DNA of 47,353 bases from Candidatus Nitrosopelagicus sp. (GCA_028345295.1 JAOMDA010000010.1:1-47353), one strand, 5' to 3'. Positions 7,820 to 18,450 are shown, numbered from the stretch's first letter. Numbers and translations are program-made. Notes: generated by a model not told the origin, from the letters alone.

Positions 7820-8415
7820 AATTCCTAATTATAGACAATTATGATTCCTTTGTATATAATTTAGCACAAAGACTTGGTGAGCTTGGTGTAACATCAGATG
7901 TGATCCGAAATGATCAACTTACTATAGAGCAGGTAAGAAATGCAAATTATGATGCAATAATTATCTCACCTGGTCCTGGAACTCCTGATGATAAAAGATA
8001 CTTCGGTGTATGTAAAGAAGTAATACAGGAACTTGGATCTACCACTCCAATATTAGGAGTTTGTCTTGGTCATCAAGGAATAATATCATGTTTTGGTGGA
8101 AAAGTTGTTAATGCAGGAAATGTTCGACATGGAAAAACAAGTCAGGTCAAACATTATGATGATTCAATATTTAATGGAATAAAAAATCCATTTAGAGCAA
8201 CTAGATATCATTCTTTGGTAGGTGATAAAACTATAATTCCAGATTCACTCAAAATTACTGCTGTTGCAGAAGATGATGGTGAAGTGATGGGTGTAAGTCA
8301 TAAAAAATATTTGATTGAAGGTGTACAATTTCATCCAGAATCAATACTAACAGATGAAGGCACAAAAATTCTAGGAAATTTCATAGAGAGGGTTAAAAAT
8401 AATGAAAAAAATTAA
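7816..8415 (+). CDS. trpG: Anthranilate synthase glutamine amidotransferase subunit
   Basis: A 199-aa class I glutamine amidotransferase. It releases ammonia from glutamine for TrpE. The catalytic triad is recognisable: the nucleophile Cys in GVCLGHQG, and His and Glu in VQFHPES. The N-terminal FLIIDNYDSFVYNLAQ and IIISPGPGTP motifs are typical of TrpG/PabA. The ATG overlaps the trpE stop by 4 nt, and its own end overlaps trpD by 14 nt, so the operon is translationally coupled. It could also serve a PabB partner, but its position makes TrpE the natural one. Confidence 0.97.
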   Translation: MKFLIIDNYDSFVYNLAQRLGELGVTSDVIRNDQLTIEQVRNANYDAIIISPGPGTPDDKRYFGVCKEVIQELGSTTPILGVCLGHQGIISCFGGKVVNAGNVRHGKTSQVKHYDDSIFNGIKNPFRATRYHSLVGDKTIIPDSLKITAVAEDDGEVMGVSHKKYLIEGVQFHPESILTDEGTKILGNFIERVKNNEKN

Positions 8416-9421
8416 TGGTGATTTAACATTCGAAGAAATGTCATCTGAAATGAGTGACATTCTAAATGGAAAAAACAATGATGATGAGATTGCAGAGTTT
8501 CTTAGAAGTTTATCAGAAAAAGGAGAAACAGATGAAGAGTTACAAGCAATGCTTACTAAAATGAATGAATATTCAGTTAGGATTTCTCCACGTTGTCATG
8601 GAAGTTTAATTGATGTTTGTGGAACAGGTGGAGACAATCTACAAACATTCAACATTTCAACTGCAGCATCATTTGTTATTGCCGGGGCAGGCGGAAATGT
8701 TGCAAAACATGGAAATCGCTCAGTGTCAGGAATTTCAGGAAGTGCCGATATTTTCGAATATTTTGGCTTCAATCTACAGTCAGAAACATGTGTAGTCGAA
8801 GAAATGATAGAGAAATTGGGAATAGGATTCATGTTTGCACCAACGTTTCATCCAGCCATGAAAAATGTTGCGCCTGCAAGAAAGATTCTGGGAAAGAGAA
8901 CTGCTTTCAATCTTTTAGGCCCATTATGTAATCCAGCAAATGTAAAACATCAATTGATAGGAGTTTTTGCAGATGATTACATCAAAAGAATTGTTATGAT
9001 TATGCAAAAGAATCATTCTGAAACAATTTTAGCTGTAAGATCAGTAGATGGCATGGATGAATTAACAACTACGTCAAAAAATAAAGTATGCATGCTAAAA
9101 AATAATGAGATTTCAGAATTCATTATCAATCCAGAAGAATACAATATGGAGAATGGTAATCTATCAGACATACAAATTTCAACAAAACAAGATGCAATAG
9201 ATGCGTTTGTGAACGTACTAAATAACACATCAAATAAGACAATGAAAGAGATTACAATATTGAATGCAGCAGGAGGAATGATAGTTGGTGGACTTTGTGA
9301 TGAATTTAAGGATGGTGTTGAACTAGCGGCAGAAACAATCAACAATGGAAAAGCATTTGAAAAGCTAAAACAATTTGCCAAAGAAAATAATGCACATGAA
9401 AAATTAGAGGAGATAAAATAA
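8402..9421 (+). CDS. trpD: Anthranilate phosphoribosyltransferase
   Basis: A 339-aa enzyme that joins anthranilate to PRPP to make phosphoribosyl-anthranilate. The PRPP-binding GTGGD is at residues 74-78 (DVCGTGGDNLQTFNIST), followed by KHGNRSVSG (102-110) and the LGKRTAFNLLGPLCNPA motif. Length and N-terminal helical domain (residues 1-65) fit the family. It overlaps the trpG end by 14 nt and is followed by trpC after one base, within the same operon. Confidence 0.97.
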   Translation: MKKINGDLTFEEMSSEMSDILNGKNNDDEIAEFLRSLSEKGETDEELQAMLTKMNEYSVRISPRCHGSLIDVCGTGGDNLQTFNISTAASFVIAGAGGNVAKHGNRSVSGISGSADIFEYFGFNLQSETCVVEEMIEKLGIGFMFAPTFHPAMKNVAPARKILGKRTAFNLLGPLCNPANVKHQLIGVFADDYIKRIVMIMQKNHSETILAVRSVDGMDELTTTSKNKVCMLKNNEISEFIINPEEYNMENGNLSDIQISTKQDAIDAFVNVLNNTSNKTMKEITILNAAGGMIVGGLCDEFKDGVELAAETINNGKAFEKLKQFAKENNAHEKLEEIK

Positions 9422-9422
9422 A

Positions 9423-10196
9423 ATGGAAAATATTTTGGAAAAACTAGTCAATAATTCAAAAAAAGCAATTGGAGATGAAATTTATGACATTGATGAATCA
9501 CTGCCTAACTCTGGAACAGATTTAAAAAATATAATAACAAAATCAAAACATGCAACATTAATTACTGAAGTAAAATTCTCTTCTCCGGCATTAGGTAATA
9601 TTAGAAAGATAACAGATCCGGTAGAAATTGCATTAAAGATGGTTAATGGAGGTGCATCTGCGCTTTCAGTGTTAACACAACCATACATGTTTGATGGTTC
9701 ACCAGAATTCTTTATGAAAATAAGAAAAATGGTGAAAGTTCCAATGCTAATGAAAGACATAACAGTAGATAGAGTTCAAATTGATGCTGCCAAAAAAATT
9801 GGGGCTGATTATTTTCTATTAATTCAATCAATATTTGATAAGGGTCTAGTAAATGATATTGATGACCTGATAGATTATGGGCATAATTTGGGTCTTAAAG
9901 TACTAATTGAGGCACATACAAAACAAGAATTCGAAAATTCATGTAATACTAGTGCAGACATTATAGGAATAAACAACAGAAATCTTGATACAATGAAAAT
10001 TGATCTAAACACAACAAAAGAGATTCTTCATGATGCAAAAAAAACAAAACTAGTCATATCAGAAAGCGGAATTTCAACTTCTGATGATATTCGATTTCTT
10101 CATAAATGTGGTGCTGACGCATATTTAGTAGGTAGTAGTATTATGAAAACAGATAACATACAACAAACCGTGGAAAATTTGGTGAATGCAATATGA
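9423..10196 (+). CDS. trpC: Indole-3-glycerol phosphate synthase
   Basis: A 257-aa TIM-barrel enzyme that closes the ring of carboxyphenylaminodeoxyribulose phosphate to indole-glycerol phosphate. Motifs in order: [14 protein letters not shown] (catalytic Lys on strand 1), [32 protein letters not shown] and the phosphate-binding [12 protein letters not shown]. It is single-function: no phosphoribosylanthranilate isomerase (TrpF) part is attached. The stop overlaps the trpB ATG by 4 nt. Confidence 0.97.
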   Translation: MENILEKLVNNSKKAIGDEIYDIDESLPNSGTDLKNIITKSKHATLITEVKFSSPALGNIRKITDPVEIALKMVNGGASALSVLTQPYMFDGSPEFFMKIRKMVKVPMLMKDITVDRVQIDAAKKIGADYFLLIQSIFDKGLVNDIDDLIDYGHNLGLKVLIEAHTKQEFENSCNTSADIIGINNRNLDTMKIDLNTTKEILHDAKKTKLVISESGISTSDDIRFLHKCGADAYLVGSSIMKTDNIQQTVENLVNAI

Positions 10197-11389
10197 AAAT
10201 AGGTATTCCAAAAGATGGTAGATTTGGTGATTTTGGTGGAAAATACATACCAGAAACTCTAGCACCAGCAATTGAAGATCTTGAAAACAATTATTTGAAA
10301 ATTAGAAATGATCTTACATTCAAAAAAGAATTGAACAAATTTCTTGCAGAGTATGCAGGACGCCCAACCCCATTATACTTGGCTAAAAATTTGACCAAAA
10401 AAATTGGTGGGGCAAAAATCTATCTAAAAAGAGAAGATCTCCTACATGGTGGGGCTCACAAAATAAACAATACCCTTGGACAAGCATTACTTGCAAAAAG
10501 GATGGGTAAAAAAAGAATAATTGCAGAAACTGGTGCAGGACAGCATGGAGTAGCTACAGCAATGGCATGTGCATGCCTTGATTTGAAAGCTGAAATTTAC
10601 ATGGGATATGTAGATACAGAAAGACAAAAACAAAATGTGTTTCGTATGGAACTACTAGGGGCAAAAGTTCATTCAGTTAAATCTGGTTCACAAACTCTGA
10701 AAGATGCAATAAATGAGGCAATGAGAGATTGGATTACAAATGTGAACTCAACATATTATCTTCTAGGTTCTGCGGTTGGACCACACCCTTATCCCTTGAT
10801 GGTAAGAGACTTTCAATCAGTTATAGGCAATGAAATTAAAAAACAAATGAAAAAAATTCCTGACACTGTAATTGCATGTGTTGGTGGTGGTTCTAATGCA
10901 ATTGGAACATTTTATCCACTGATTGATTCCAAGGCAGAAATAATAGGAATTGAGGCAGGAGGTAAAGGATTAAACACACTACATCATTCAGCACCACTTG
11001 CCGCAGGAACCAAGGGTGTTTTACATGGCATGATGACATATTTGATGCAAGATGCACAAGGCCAAATTCAAGAAACACATAGCATCTCAGCTGGTTTAGA
11101 TTATCCAGGTGTTGGACCAGAGCACTCGTATCTTAAAGATAAAAAACGTGTAAAATACAAAGCAATTACTGATGATGAAGTAATAGATGCGTTCTTAATT
11201 CTAACAAGAACAGAAGGAATTATACCAGCACTAGAATCTGCACATGCAATCGCATATGCAATGAAAATTGCAAAAAAAATGAAAAAAACACAATCAATTG
11301 TAGTTACATTATCAGGACGTGGTGACAAGGATATTGGAATCGTACAGGAATATATGAAAAAAAATGTCAAGAATAAAAGAAAAATTTAG
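10193..11389 (+). CDS. trpB: Tryptophan synthase beta chain
   Basis: A 398-aa PLP enzyme (TrpB1 type) that condenses indole with serine. The PLP lysine is K90 in [14 protein letters not shown]; the phosphate cradle is [12 protein letters not shown], and [13 protein letters not shown] holds the catalytic Glu region. The start [23 protein letters not shown] is typical. It pairs with TrpA, whose gene begins 26 nt before the trpB stop, so the two chains should be made together. Confidence 0.98.
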   Translation: MKIGIPKDGRFGDFGGKYIPETLAPAIEDLENNYLKIRNDLTFKKELNKFLAEYAGRPTPLYLAKNLTKKIGGAKIYLKREDLLHGGAHKINNTLGQALLAKRMGKKRIIAETGAGQHGVATAMACACLDLKAEIYMGYVDTERQKQNVFRMELLGAKVHSVKSGSQTLKDAINEAMRDWITNVNSTYYLLGSAVGPHPYPLMVRDFQSVIGNEIKKQMKKIPDTVIACVGGGSNAIGTFYPLIDSKAEIIGIEAGGKGLNTLHHSAPLAAGTKGVLHGMMTYLMQDAQGQIQETHSISAGLDYPGVGPEHSYLKDKKRVKYKAITDDEVIDAFLILTRTEGIIPALESAHAIAYAMKIAKKMKKTQSIVVTLSGRGDKDIGIVQEYMKKNVKNKRKI

Positions 11390-12161
11390 TGAATTAAAAT
11401 CCAAAAAGGAAAAAGCTTTAGTGTCTTACATTATGGTAGGATATCCATCCGAAAGTGCAACGTTATCAGCTATAAGAGGATTAGTAAAAGGTGGGGCAGA
11501 TATTATTGAACTTGGATTCCCATTTTCTGATCCTATTGCTGATGGTCCGGTAATACAAAAAGCAAGTACTGGCTCACTAAACAATGGAATTAAAATTGAA
11601 AAATTTTTCAAACTTGTAAAAAAAATTAGAAGTGAAACTAACATTCCTCTCATACTAATGACATATACAAATATTCTGTATAAACAAGGATATCAAAAAT
11701 TCATTAAAACTGCAAAAAATGCTGGCATTGATGGATTAATTTTACCTGACATGGCGATAGAAGAATCAAAGGGTTATCTTTTAGCGGCAAAAAAACAGAA
11801 GATGGATACAATATTTCTTGTTTCACCTAACACACAAAAAAATAGATTGTTGAAAATTGCTAAAGCAACATCTGGCTTTCTATACATGGTTGCAGTTTTT
11901 GGCACAACTGGCATTCAAACCAAAATCCATCAATACACTATTGATGCATTAAAATCGACAAAAAGAACAGTAAAGAATGTTCCAGTCGGTGTCGGATTTG
12001 GAATATCTAATGAAAAAGATGTAAAAAAATACGTGTCTGTTGGGGCTGATGCAGTAATTGTTGGTAGTGCAAATATCAAAATCATGGAAAACACGCCTAA
12101 ATCAAAATTAGAAGGGACCGTTTTTAGATTCACAAAAAAATTGAAACACCAGACCAAATAA
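11364..12161 (+). CDS. trpA: Tryptophan synthase alpha chain
   Basis: A 265-aa TIM-barrel subunit that cleaves indole-glycerol phosphate to indole and glyceraldehyde 3-phosphate. The catalytic residues E49 and D60 are in [22 protein letters not shown]; the phosphate-binding end is GVGFGIS...[10 protein letters not shown]. The ATG at 11364 overlaps trpB by 26 nt, and the frame gives the normal N-terminus, so the overlap is real. Last gene of the trp operon; pyrG follows after 38 bp with its own likely promoter. Confidence 0.97.
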   Translation: MSRIKEKFSELKSKKEKALVSYIMVGYPSESATLSAIRGLVKGGADIIELGFPFSDPIADGPVIQKASTGSLNNGIKIEKFFKLVKKIRSETNIPLILMTYTNILYKQGYQKFIKTAKNAGIDGLILPDMAIEESKGYLLAAKKQKMDTIFLVSPNTQKNRLLKIAKATSGFLYMVAVFGTTGIQTKIHQYTIDALKSTKRTVKNVPVGVGFGISNEKDVKKYVSVGADAVIVGSANIKIMENTPKSKLEGTVFRFTKKLKHQTK

Positions 12162-12199
12162 AACGAATAAAATAAAAATAGGATAATTCTTTCAATTAT

Positions 12200-13801
12200 G
12201 TGCAGACGAAGTTTATTTTTGTAACTGGCGGAGTAATGTCCGGGCTTGGAAAGGGAGTAGTCTCATCATCAATCTCTAAATTACTACAACTTTCAAATCA
12301 AAAAGTCTCTTGTGTAAAAATTGATCCATATCTAAATTATGATGCGGGTACCATGAACCCAATTGCACATGGTGAAGTCTTTGTTACCGAAGATGGTGGC
12401 GAATGTGATATGGATATGGGTAACTATGAAAGATTTCTTAACCAAAATATTCCAAAATCTCATAATATCACTACTGCACAAATCTATTCTAGTGTAATTG
12501 ATGCTGAAAGGAAAGGTGAATATCTTGGAGCATGCGTCCAAATTATTCCTCATGTAACTGATGAAATAAAAAATAGAATTAGGACAATTGCAGAAGAAGA
12601 ATCGCTTGATATCTTAATAGTTGAATGTGGAGGAACCGTTGGTGATATTGAAAGTTTACCATTTTTAGAAGCACTAAGACAAATTAGAGTTGAAGAAGGT
12701 TCTGAAAACGTTATATTTGTTCATGTAACATTAGCACCGTCATTAGATGTTGTTGGTGAACAAAAAACAAAACCTACACAGCACAGTGTTCAAGAATTGA
12801 GAAGAATTGGAATTCAACCTGATGTTCTTTGCGTTAGATGTTCAAGTAAACTCCAAGAAAAAACAAGAAAGAAAATATCAATGTTTACTAACGTAACAGA
12901 GAAGGATGTTTTTTCGTGCCATGATGTTCAATCGATTTTAATGGTACCACAAATTTTATTTGAGCAAGGATTAGTAGACTTAGTTTTCAAAAAGTTTTCT
13001 AAAGTAGGTTATGTTGATGCATCAAAAAATTGGGACAAATGGAATAATATTGTAAATTCTATGGAATCTGATGGTGATATAATAAATATTGCAATGGTTG
13101 GAAAATATGTTACACTTGCAGATAGTTATGTCAGTGTAAATCATGCACTAAAACATGCAGGAGCATCAATAAATCGACCTGTAAAAATAGACTGGATTGA
13201 TTCTGAAACACTAAATGGTAATATTGAAACACTGAAAAAATATAATGGAATTTTAGTTCCTGGAGGATTTGGAACTCGTGGTTCAGAAGGAATAATTAAG
13301 ACATCCAATTTTGCTAGAGAGAATAATATACCATATTTAGGAATATGTTTTGGATTTCAACTTGCTGCTGTTTCATTTGCAAGAAACGTTTGTAATCTTC
13401 CAAATGCAAATTCAACAGAAATTGAGAATGAAACTAATGATCCAATAATAGATTTACTGCCTGAACAAGATGGTGTTTCAGATTTAGGTGGTTCACTAAG
13501 ACTCGGTGCAAATACAATAAACATTCAAGAAAATTCTATGGCTCATAAGATCTATGATTCAAATAAAATTTCAAAAAGGCATAGGCATCGTTATGAATTC
13601 AATAAAAAATACCTAGATTCGTTTGCCAAAAATGGAATGGTGTTTTCAGGTGAAAGTGACGGTGGACGTAGGATGGAAATGCTAGAAATTCCATCTCATA
13701 AATTCTTCCTAGGTGTTCAGTTTCACCCAGAATTCAATAGTCGCCCAGGATTTCCAGAACAGTCTTTTAAGGCATTTATCACTGCTGCAGGAACTGACTA
13801 A
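12200..13801 (+). CDS. pyrG: CTP synthase
   Basis: A 533-aa enzyme making CTP from UTP, ATP and glutamine. The synthetase half opens with KFIFVTGGVMSGLGKGVVSSSI (P-loop) and has DPYLNYDAGTMNP and GGTVGDIES. The glutaminase half has the nucleophile Cys in LGICFGFQLA and the His/Glu of VQFHPEFNSRP. The start is GTG at 12200; the ATG two bases earlier is out of frame. An A/T-rich element at about 12168-12180 sits at TATA distance. The stop overlaps the end of a small convergent gene by 4 nt. Confidence 0.97.
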   Translation: MQTKFIFVTGGVMSGLGKGVVSSSISKLLQLSNQKVSCVKIDPYLNYDAGTMNPIAHGEVFVTEDGGECDMDMGNYERFLNQNIPKSHNITTAQIYSSVIDAERKGEYLGACVQIIPHVTDEIKNRIRTIAEEESLDILIVECGGTVGDIESLPFLEALRQIRVEEGSENVIFVHVTLAPSLDVVGEQKTKPTQHSVQELRRIGIQPDVLCVRCSSKLQEKTRKKISMFTNVTEKDVFSCHDVQSILMVPQILFEQGLVDLVFKKFSKVGYVDASKNWDKWNNIVNSMESDGDIINIAMVGKYVTLADSYVSVNHALKHAGASINRPVKIDWIDSETLNGNIETLKKYNGILVPGGFGTRGSEGIIKTSNFARENNIPYLGICFGFQLAAVSFARNVCNLPNANSTEIENETNDPIIDLLPEQDGVSDLGGSLRLGANTINIQENSMAHKIYDSNKISKRHRHRYEFNKKYLDSFAKNGMVFSGESDGGRRMEMLEIPSHKFFLGVQFHPEFNSRPGFPEQSFKAFITAAGTD

Positions 13802-13941
13802 TTAGATTCTTTTTTGTGTTTTTGCTTTAGATCTTTCTGACGCTTAGCAAGATTCTTTGCATTATCATGCTCTTTGTCTAATTCTTCAAAAAATTTGTTT
13901 GAAAAACCTTTTTTATCAATTGAACGTGTTTCTTTTACCAA
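13798..13941 (-). CDS. Small charged protein (47 aa), TTG start
   Basis: A 47-codon ORF beginning with TTG directly after the stop of the RAM-domain gene and ending 4 nt inside the convergent pyrG stop. It is highly charged and probably helical (FFEELDKEHDNAKNLAKRQ), ending in a Lys-rich tail. No known domain is visible. Its tight placement at the end of the purQ-purL-purF-RAM run suggests it is translated by coupling. The coding composition resembles its neighbours, but 47 codons is short, so confidence is moderate. Confidence 0.6.
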   Translation of the reverse strand: MVKETRSIDKKGFSNKFFEELDKEHDNAKNLAKRQKDLKQKHKKESN

Positions 13942-14187
13942 TTACTCTTTTCCCTGTTCTGGTATAATAGAAATTGTAGTGGTTGTTGTAACATTCGGAA
14001 TAGTTCTAATCTTCTTTGTAATAGTTTGCTCAATTACTGGAGTACTTTCTGCCTCAATTTTTACCAAAATATCATAATACCCAAATGTTCCTTTAGCATC
14101 TCTTACCAAATCAATTTCTAACAATTGTTTTAAAACCTCCATTTCATGTGCCATTTTACATTGAACCAGGACATATGCAATTTCCAT
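13942..14187 (-). CDS. Stand-alone Lrp/AsnC-type RAM domain protein
   Basis: An 81-aa protein consisting only of the ligand-sensing RAM (AsnC C-terminal) domain: AYVLVQCKMAHEMEVLKQL, the FGYYDILVKIEAES core, then IRTIPNVTTTTTIS. It lacks the helix-turn-helix of full Lrp regulators. Such single domains form dimers to octamers and may bind amino acids or modulate full-length Lrp proteins. It starts immediately after the purF stop, so it should be co-transcribed with purine genes; a role in sensing a purine-pathway metabolite is conjecture. Confidence 0.88.
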   Translation of the reverse strand: MEIAYVLVQCKMAHEMEVLKQLLEIDLVRDAKGTFGYYDILVKIEAESTPVIEQTITKKIRTIPNVTTTTTISIIPEQGKE

Positions 14188-15621
14188 TTAATCGCCTTTC
14201 ATCTCTTTTCTGGTTTTAAAGGCAGGTGTAATACCTAATGGCTCATAGTTACCTGTTGAACATGTAAAACACATTGAATCGATTGGAATTCCCACAGCAT
14301 TAGCAAGATTTTCTGCATCATTATACGCAAGAAAATCTGCACCTATGTCATTTCGAACTTTTTCAATTATTTCTTGCTCAGAATATTCTTTACTATCAGT
14401 AAATGTTGCTAATTCTTCTTGTGATGGAAAATCAATTCCTGCATAGCATGGATATTTTATTGGTGGGTATGTAATCATCATACTGATTTTTTTAGCACCT
14501 GAACGACGCAATGCTTTGATAATAGCTTTAGAACTTGTACCCCTAACAAGGCTATCATCTATTACCACAACATGTTTTCCCTCTATTACTTCAGGTATAG
14601 GTATAATCCATCGATTAATTTCAACACGGTCACTTTGATGAGGTTCAATGAAACTCCTCAAAGGTCCTTTCTTGCTATAACGATCTTTCAACAACCCCTC
14701 ATCAAATTGAATGCCAAGTTCTTGTGCATATCCTAATGCCGCTGGTCTTGCAGAATCTGGAACTGGAATTACAAGATCTGCATCTTTTAATGGATATTTT
14801 TTTGCTAGAAATTGCCCTATTCTTTTTCTTGCTAAATAGATGTTAGTTCCTTCCATTTTGCTAGATGGCTGAGCAAAATAAGTAAATTCAAACGAACAAT
14901 GTGCACGCTGTTTTTCTTCAGAAAACATTTCTGTTTCTAATCCATCACTACTAATCTTGATTAATTCACCTGGACTTACATCTCGAACTAATTTTGCACC
15001 TATTGCTGAAAGAGCAGAAGATTCAGATGCGACTATATGAAGAGACTGACTTTCTTTATGGCCTAAAACCATTGGCCTAAAACCTTTTGGATCACGTGCC
15101 GCATAAACTGCATCATCATCTGATAAAAACGTAAAACAGTAAGATCCAACCATTTCATTTTTTAATATTGACAATGCACTACCAAGTTTACCATTTTCAC
15201 TAATTAATGACACCAACCTCTGTGCGGCAACTAATGTATCACTTGCATTTTGTGGAGTAAATGTACATCCACCTACTAGATTAGATAGTTCCTCAACATT
15301 GGCAATTGTACCATTATGTGCAATACATAGATCCTTTACCTTTAATGGCTGTGCATTTTCAAGTTGACTTTTACCCACAGTAGAATACCTAACATGCCCA
15401 ATTGCAGAATGAGAAGAATACTCTTCTGTGATTTTTTTAAATTCGTTGGATGAAGCTGAGACTAAACCTATCTTTTTTAATGGTGCCTTGTTTGGAATAG
15501 CTATTCCCCATGCTTCCTGACCACGATGCTGTAAAGCACGAAGTGAGTCAATTACCATTGGAATTACATTAACATCTTCGTTAGAGAAAATACCTACTAC
15601 ACCACAGTTTTCCTTAACCAT
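14188..15621 (-). CDS. purF: Amidophosphoribosyltransferase
   Basis: A 477-aa enzyme that starts purine synthesis by transferring glutamine ammonia to PRPP. The N-terminal nucleophile glutaminase begins MVKENCGVVGIF; Cys6 would become the first residue after removal of a short propeptide, as in other PurF. Further motifs are LQHRGQEAWGIA, GHVRYSTVGKSQLENAQP and the PRPP loop VVVIDDSLVRGTSSKAI. Cysteines near the C-terminus (CYAGID, MCFTCSTG) fit the Fe-S type. It overlaps the purL stop by 8 nt. Confidence 0.97.
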   Translation of the reverse strand: MVKENCGVVGIFSNEDVNVIPMVIDSLRALQHRGQEAWGIAIPNKAPLKKIGLVSASSNEFKKITEEYSSHSAIGHVRYSTVGKSQLENAQPLKVKDLCIAHNGTIANVEELSNLVGGCTFTPQNASDTLVAAQRLVSLISENGKLGSALSILKNEMVGSYCFTFLSDDDAVYAARDPKGFRPMVLGHKESQSLHIVASESSALSAIGAKLVRDVSPGELIKISSDGLETEMFSEEKQRAHCSFEFTYFAQPSSKMEGTNIYLARKRIGQFLAKKYPLKDADLVIPVPDSARPAALGYAQELGIQFDEGLLKDRYSKKGPLRSFIEPHQSDRVEINRWIIPIPEVIEGKHVVVIDDSLVRGTSSKAIIKALRRSGAKKISMMITYPPIKYPCYAGIDFPSQEELATFTDSKEYSEQEIIEKVRNDIGADFLAYNDAENLANAVGIPIDSMCFTCSTGNYEPLGITPAFKTRKEMKGD

Positions 15622-17773
15622 TATGAATAATCTTCTCCAATGAATTTAGATAAAGATTTTCTGCTTTATCAACTCTTAGTTTCAAAACTGGTTTTGTTAC
15701 AAATTCAAACATAATCTGATCGCCAGTGAAGATTCCAATTTGTGAAAAATGACATTTATTTTTTGATAACAAATCTTTGACGTGTTTTAGATTTTTTTTC
15801 TCGACCACCAAAATATATCTTGAATGACTTTCTGAGAATAAAGATTCCTCAGGTGGCATATCAGACACATTCTTCAAATTAACATTACACCCTATTTTTC
15901 CAGAGATACATAACTCTGATAATGCAATAGCAAGTCCACCTTTTGAACAGTCATGTACATTTTTTAGTAATTTTTTTGAAATCAATGTAAGCACTGATTT
16001 CATATTTTTCTTTGATGCAGTAATATCTACTTGAGGTACAGAACCACCAATAAAATTATGAATGTATTCATAATATTCAGAACCACCAAGTTCGATTTTA
16101 GTTTCTCCAACCAATATAATTACATCGTTTTTTGTAGGTGATGTTGGTAGTAACGGAGAATTTTCTATTAATCCTAGTACACCAATTAATGGAGTTGGTT
16201 TAATTGGACCATCATTAGTTTCGTTGTAGAAACTTACCTTCCCACCAACACATGGTATATTCATTGATTTTGCAAAATCAGTTATACCTTCAATTGATTC
16301 CATAAATGTCCAAAATATTTCAGGATCCTCTGGATTTCCAAATTGAAGGTGATCAACCATTCCTATTGGTTTTGCGCCACTACAGACAACATTTCTACAT
16401 GCTTCCTCAAAGCAACCTATTGCACCATATCTAGGATTAAGATAGCAGTGTTTTGGATTTCCATCTATTTTGACAGATAATGATTTACCATTATCTAAAC
16501 GCAGAACAGAGCTATCAAATCCAGGTTTTAGTACGGTACGAATGCCTACTTCGTGATCATATTGACGAAATACCCAATGCTTACTGGCAATATTTGGGGA
16601 TGCAAGTAACTGTGACAGAATTTTCGAAAGTGGTTTTTGGGTTTTTTTCTTTGGGGTGGAGGGTATTCTGGATAGATATTTTGGTTTAGATTTTGGTCTA
16701 TCAATTAATGGACCGCGTGCAACAAAGTTTGCGGGGAGTAATGCAAGTGTTTCATTACCATTTTTTACATGCATCATTTTATCTTTTTTTACCTTACCAA
16801 TTGCAGAACACTGAATTCTAAATTTTTTACAAATTTGTTTTATCTTTGAAAATTTTTTTTGACTTGTAATAACTAGCATTCGCTCTTGTGATTCAGATAT
16901 CATTATTTCATCTGGTGATAAATCTGATTCACGGAGATGTACATTTTGTACATCTAGCTCAATTCCAATTCCTAGGCTTTCAGCAATCTCAGATATTGCA
17001 CATGAAAGTCCACCGCCACCCAAGTCTTTCATTGCATTAATACATTTTTCATCGCGTGCTTCTAATATTGCCTCTATGATCAATTTTTCAATAAAAGGAT
17101 CAGGGATTTGAACAGCAGAGCGATCTTCTCCTTCTAATGCATCAGATGCAAATTGAGAGCCACCCACACCATCACGTCCAGTTGAACCACCAATTAGTAA
17201 AACCAAGTCACCAGTATTTGCATGATTTTTTATCAATTTTGATTTTTTGCCAAATCCAACTGATGCAACATCAACTAGAGCATAATTTTTGTAACATGTA
17301 TCAAATTCAACCTCACCTCCAATTGTGGGAATTCCAAGACAGTTTCCATAATTTGCAATTCCTGCAACCGCATTTTTGAATAACCATCTTGCATGTGTAT
17401 CATTTTCTATATCACCAAACCTTAATCCATCAAATAGTGCAATTGGTCGTGTTCCTGCAGATAGGATGTCACGAATTACTCCACCCACACCAGTTGCTGC
17501 ACCACCGAATGGTTCAACTGCAGAGGGATGATTGTGGCTTTCAATATGAACAGTGATAACATAACCATCTCCTACATCTAACACACCAGAATCATAACCC
17601 TTTTCAACAATTACATTTGGTCCAGTAGTGGGAAGCATTCGCAGATGTTTTTTTGATGACTTGTATGAGCAATGCTCAGACCACTCAGCTGCTAATACTT
17701 GTACCTCAGTTTTGGTTAAATTACGTTTGATGTTCTGTTTAATGTGTAATTTTTCGTGTTTTTGAAAACTCAA
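15614..17773 (-). CDS. purL: Phosphoribosylformylglycinamidine synthase subunit PurL
   Basis: A 719-aa small-type PurL, the ATP-binding synthetase subunit of the PurL-PurQ-PurS complex that turns FGAR into FGAM. Motifs: EWSEHCSYKSSKKHL, HIESHNHPSAVEPFGGAATG, GGSTGRDGVGGSQFAS, then a second half with DHLQFGNPEDPEIFW and HDCSKGGLAIALSE. Length fits the bacterial/archaeal small form, which needs separate PurQ and PurS. The ATG overlaps the purQ stop by 4 nt. Confidence 0.97.
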   Translation of the reverse strand: MSFQKHEKLHIKQNIKRNLTKTEVQVLAAEWSEHCSYKSSKKHLRMLPTTGPNVIVEKGYDSGVLDVGDGYVITVHIESHNHPSAVEPFGGAATGVGGVIRDILSAGTRPIALFDGLRFGDIENDTHARWLFKNAVAGIANYGNCLGIPTIGGEVEFDTCYKNYALVDVASVGFGKKSKLIKNHANTGDLVLLIGGSTGRDGVGGSQFASDALEGEDRSAVQIPDPFIEKLIIEAILEARDEKCINAMKDLGGGGLSCAISEIAESLGIGIELDVQNVHLRESDLSPDEIMISESQERMLVITSQKKFSKIKQICKKFRIQCSAIGKVKKDKMMHVKNGNETLALLPANFVARGPLIDRPKSKPKYLSRIPSTPKKKTQKPLSKILSQLLASPNIASKHWVFRQYDHEVGIRTVLKPGFDSSVLRLDNGKSLSVKIDGNPKHCYLNPRYGAIGCFEEACRNVVCSGAKPIGMVDHLQFGNPEDPEIFWTFMESIEGITDFAKSMNIPCVGGKVSFYNETNDGPIKPTPLIGVLGLIENSPLLPTSPTKNDVIILVGETKIELGGSEYYEYIHNFIGGSVPQVDITASKKNMKSVLTLISKKLLKNVHDCSKGGLAIALSELCISGKIGCNVNLKNVSDMPPEESLFSESHSRYILVVEKKNLKHVKDLLSKNKCHFSQIGIFTGDQIMFEFVTKPVLKLRVDKAENLYLNSLEKIIHNG

Positions 17774-18450
17774 TTTTTTACACCAATTGTTTGAATTAGC
17801 GACTCAAAGATTAATGAGGAAGGCTTATGATCGATTTGATTTATTTCTTTTTCAGCTGCTCTCTCAGGATGTGGCATCATCCCCACAACATTTCCATCTG
17901 AATTACATACTCCAGCAATTTGTGACACAGAACCATTAACCTTGTTTTCGTACGAAAATACTATTTGGTTATTAATTTTTAATCGATTAAGGGTTTTTTT
18001 GTCTACATAGTATCTTCCTTCACCATTTGCAATGGGTATTGGAATTTTCTGATTTAGTTTTAGTTTGTTAGTAAATGGTGTTTTATTGTTTTTTACAATT
18101 AAATTAGTCCATTCACACATAAAATTTAGAGATTCATTTTTGAGTAAAACCCCAGGAAGTAATCCGGCTTCTACTAGAATTTGAAACCCATTACATACAC
18201 CAAGAATTGGAATTCCTTTCTCTGCCATTTTTTTTATATCAGAAATAATTGGGCTGTTTGCTGCAATTACTCCTGCACGTAATCTATCACCATAAGAGAA
18301 ACCTCCAGGTAAAACTACTGCGTCTATGTTTTTTGGAAGATTTTTTTCATGCCAAAAGAATTTTGCCTTTAAATTAAAGACATCCGTTAATACGTGATAC
18401 ATATCACGATCACAATTACTGCCAGGAAAAACAATAACCCCGACTTTCAC
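17770..18450 (-). CDS. purQ: Phosphoribosylformylglycinamidine synthase glutaminase subunit PurQ
   Basis: A 226-aa class I glutamine amidotransferase supplying ammonia to PurL. Visible: VGVIVFPGSNCDRD at the N-terminus, LPGGFSYGDRLRAG, the nucleophile Cys in LGVCNGFQILVEAGLLPG, and MMPHPERAAE with the catalytic His. The start is GTG at 18450; a TATA-like AATTTTATAGC lies about 27 nt upstream. First gene of the leftward purQ-purL-purF unit, divergent from the CBS-domain gene. Confidence 0.97.
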   Translation of the reverse strand: MKVGVIVFPGSNCDRDMYHVLTDVFNLKAKFFWHEKNLPKNIDAVVLPGGFSYGDRLRAGVIAANSPIISDIKKMAEKGIPILGVCNGFQILVEAGLLPGVLLKNESLNFMCEWTNLIVKNNKTPFTNKLKLNQKIPIPIANGEGRYYVDKKTLNRLKINNQIVFSYENKVNGSVSQIAGVCNSDGNVVGMMPHPERAAEKEINQIDHKPSSLIFESLIQTIGVKN

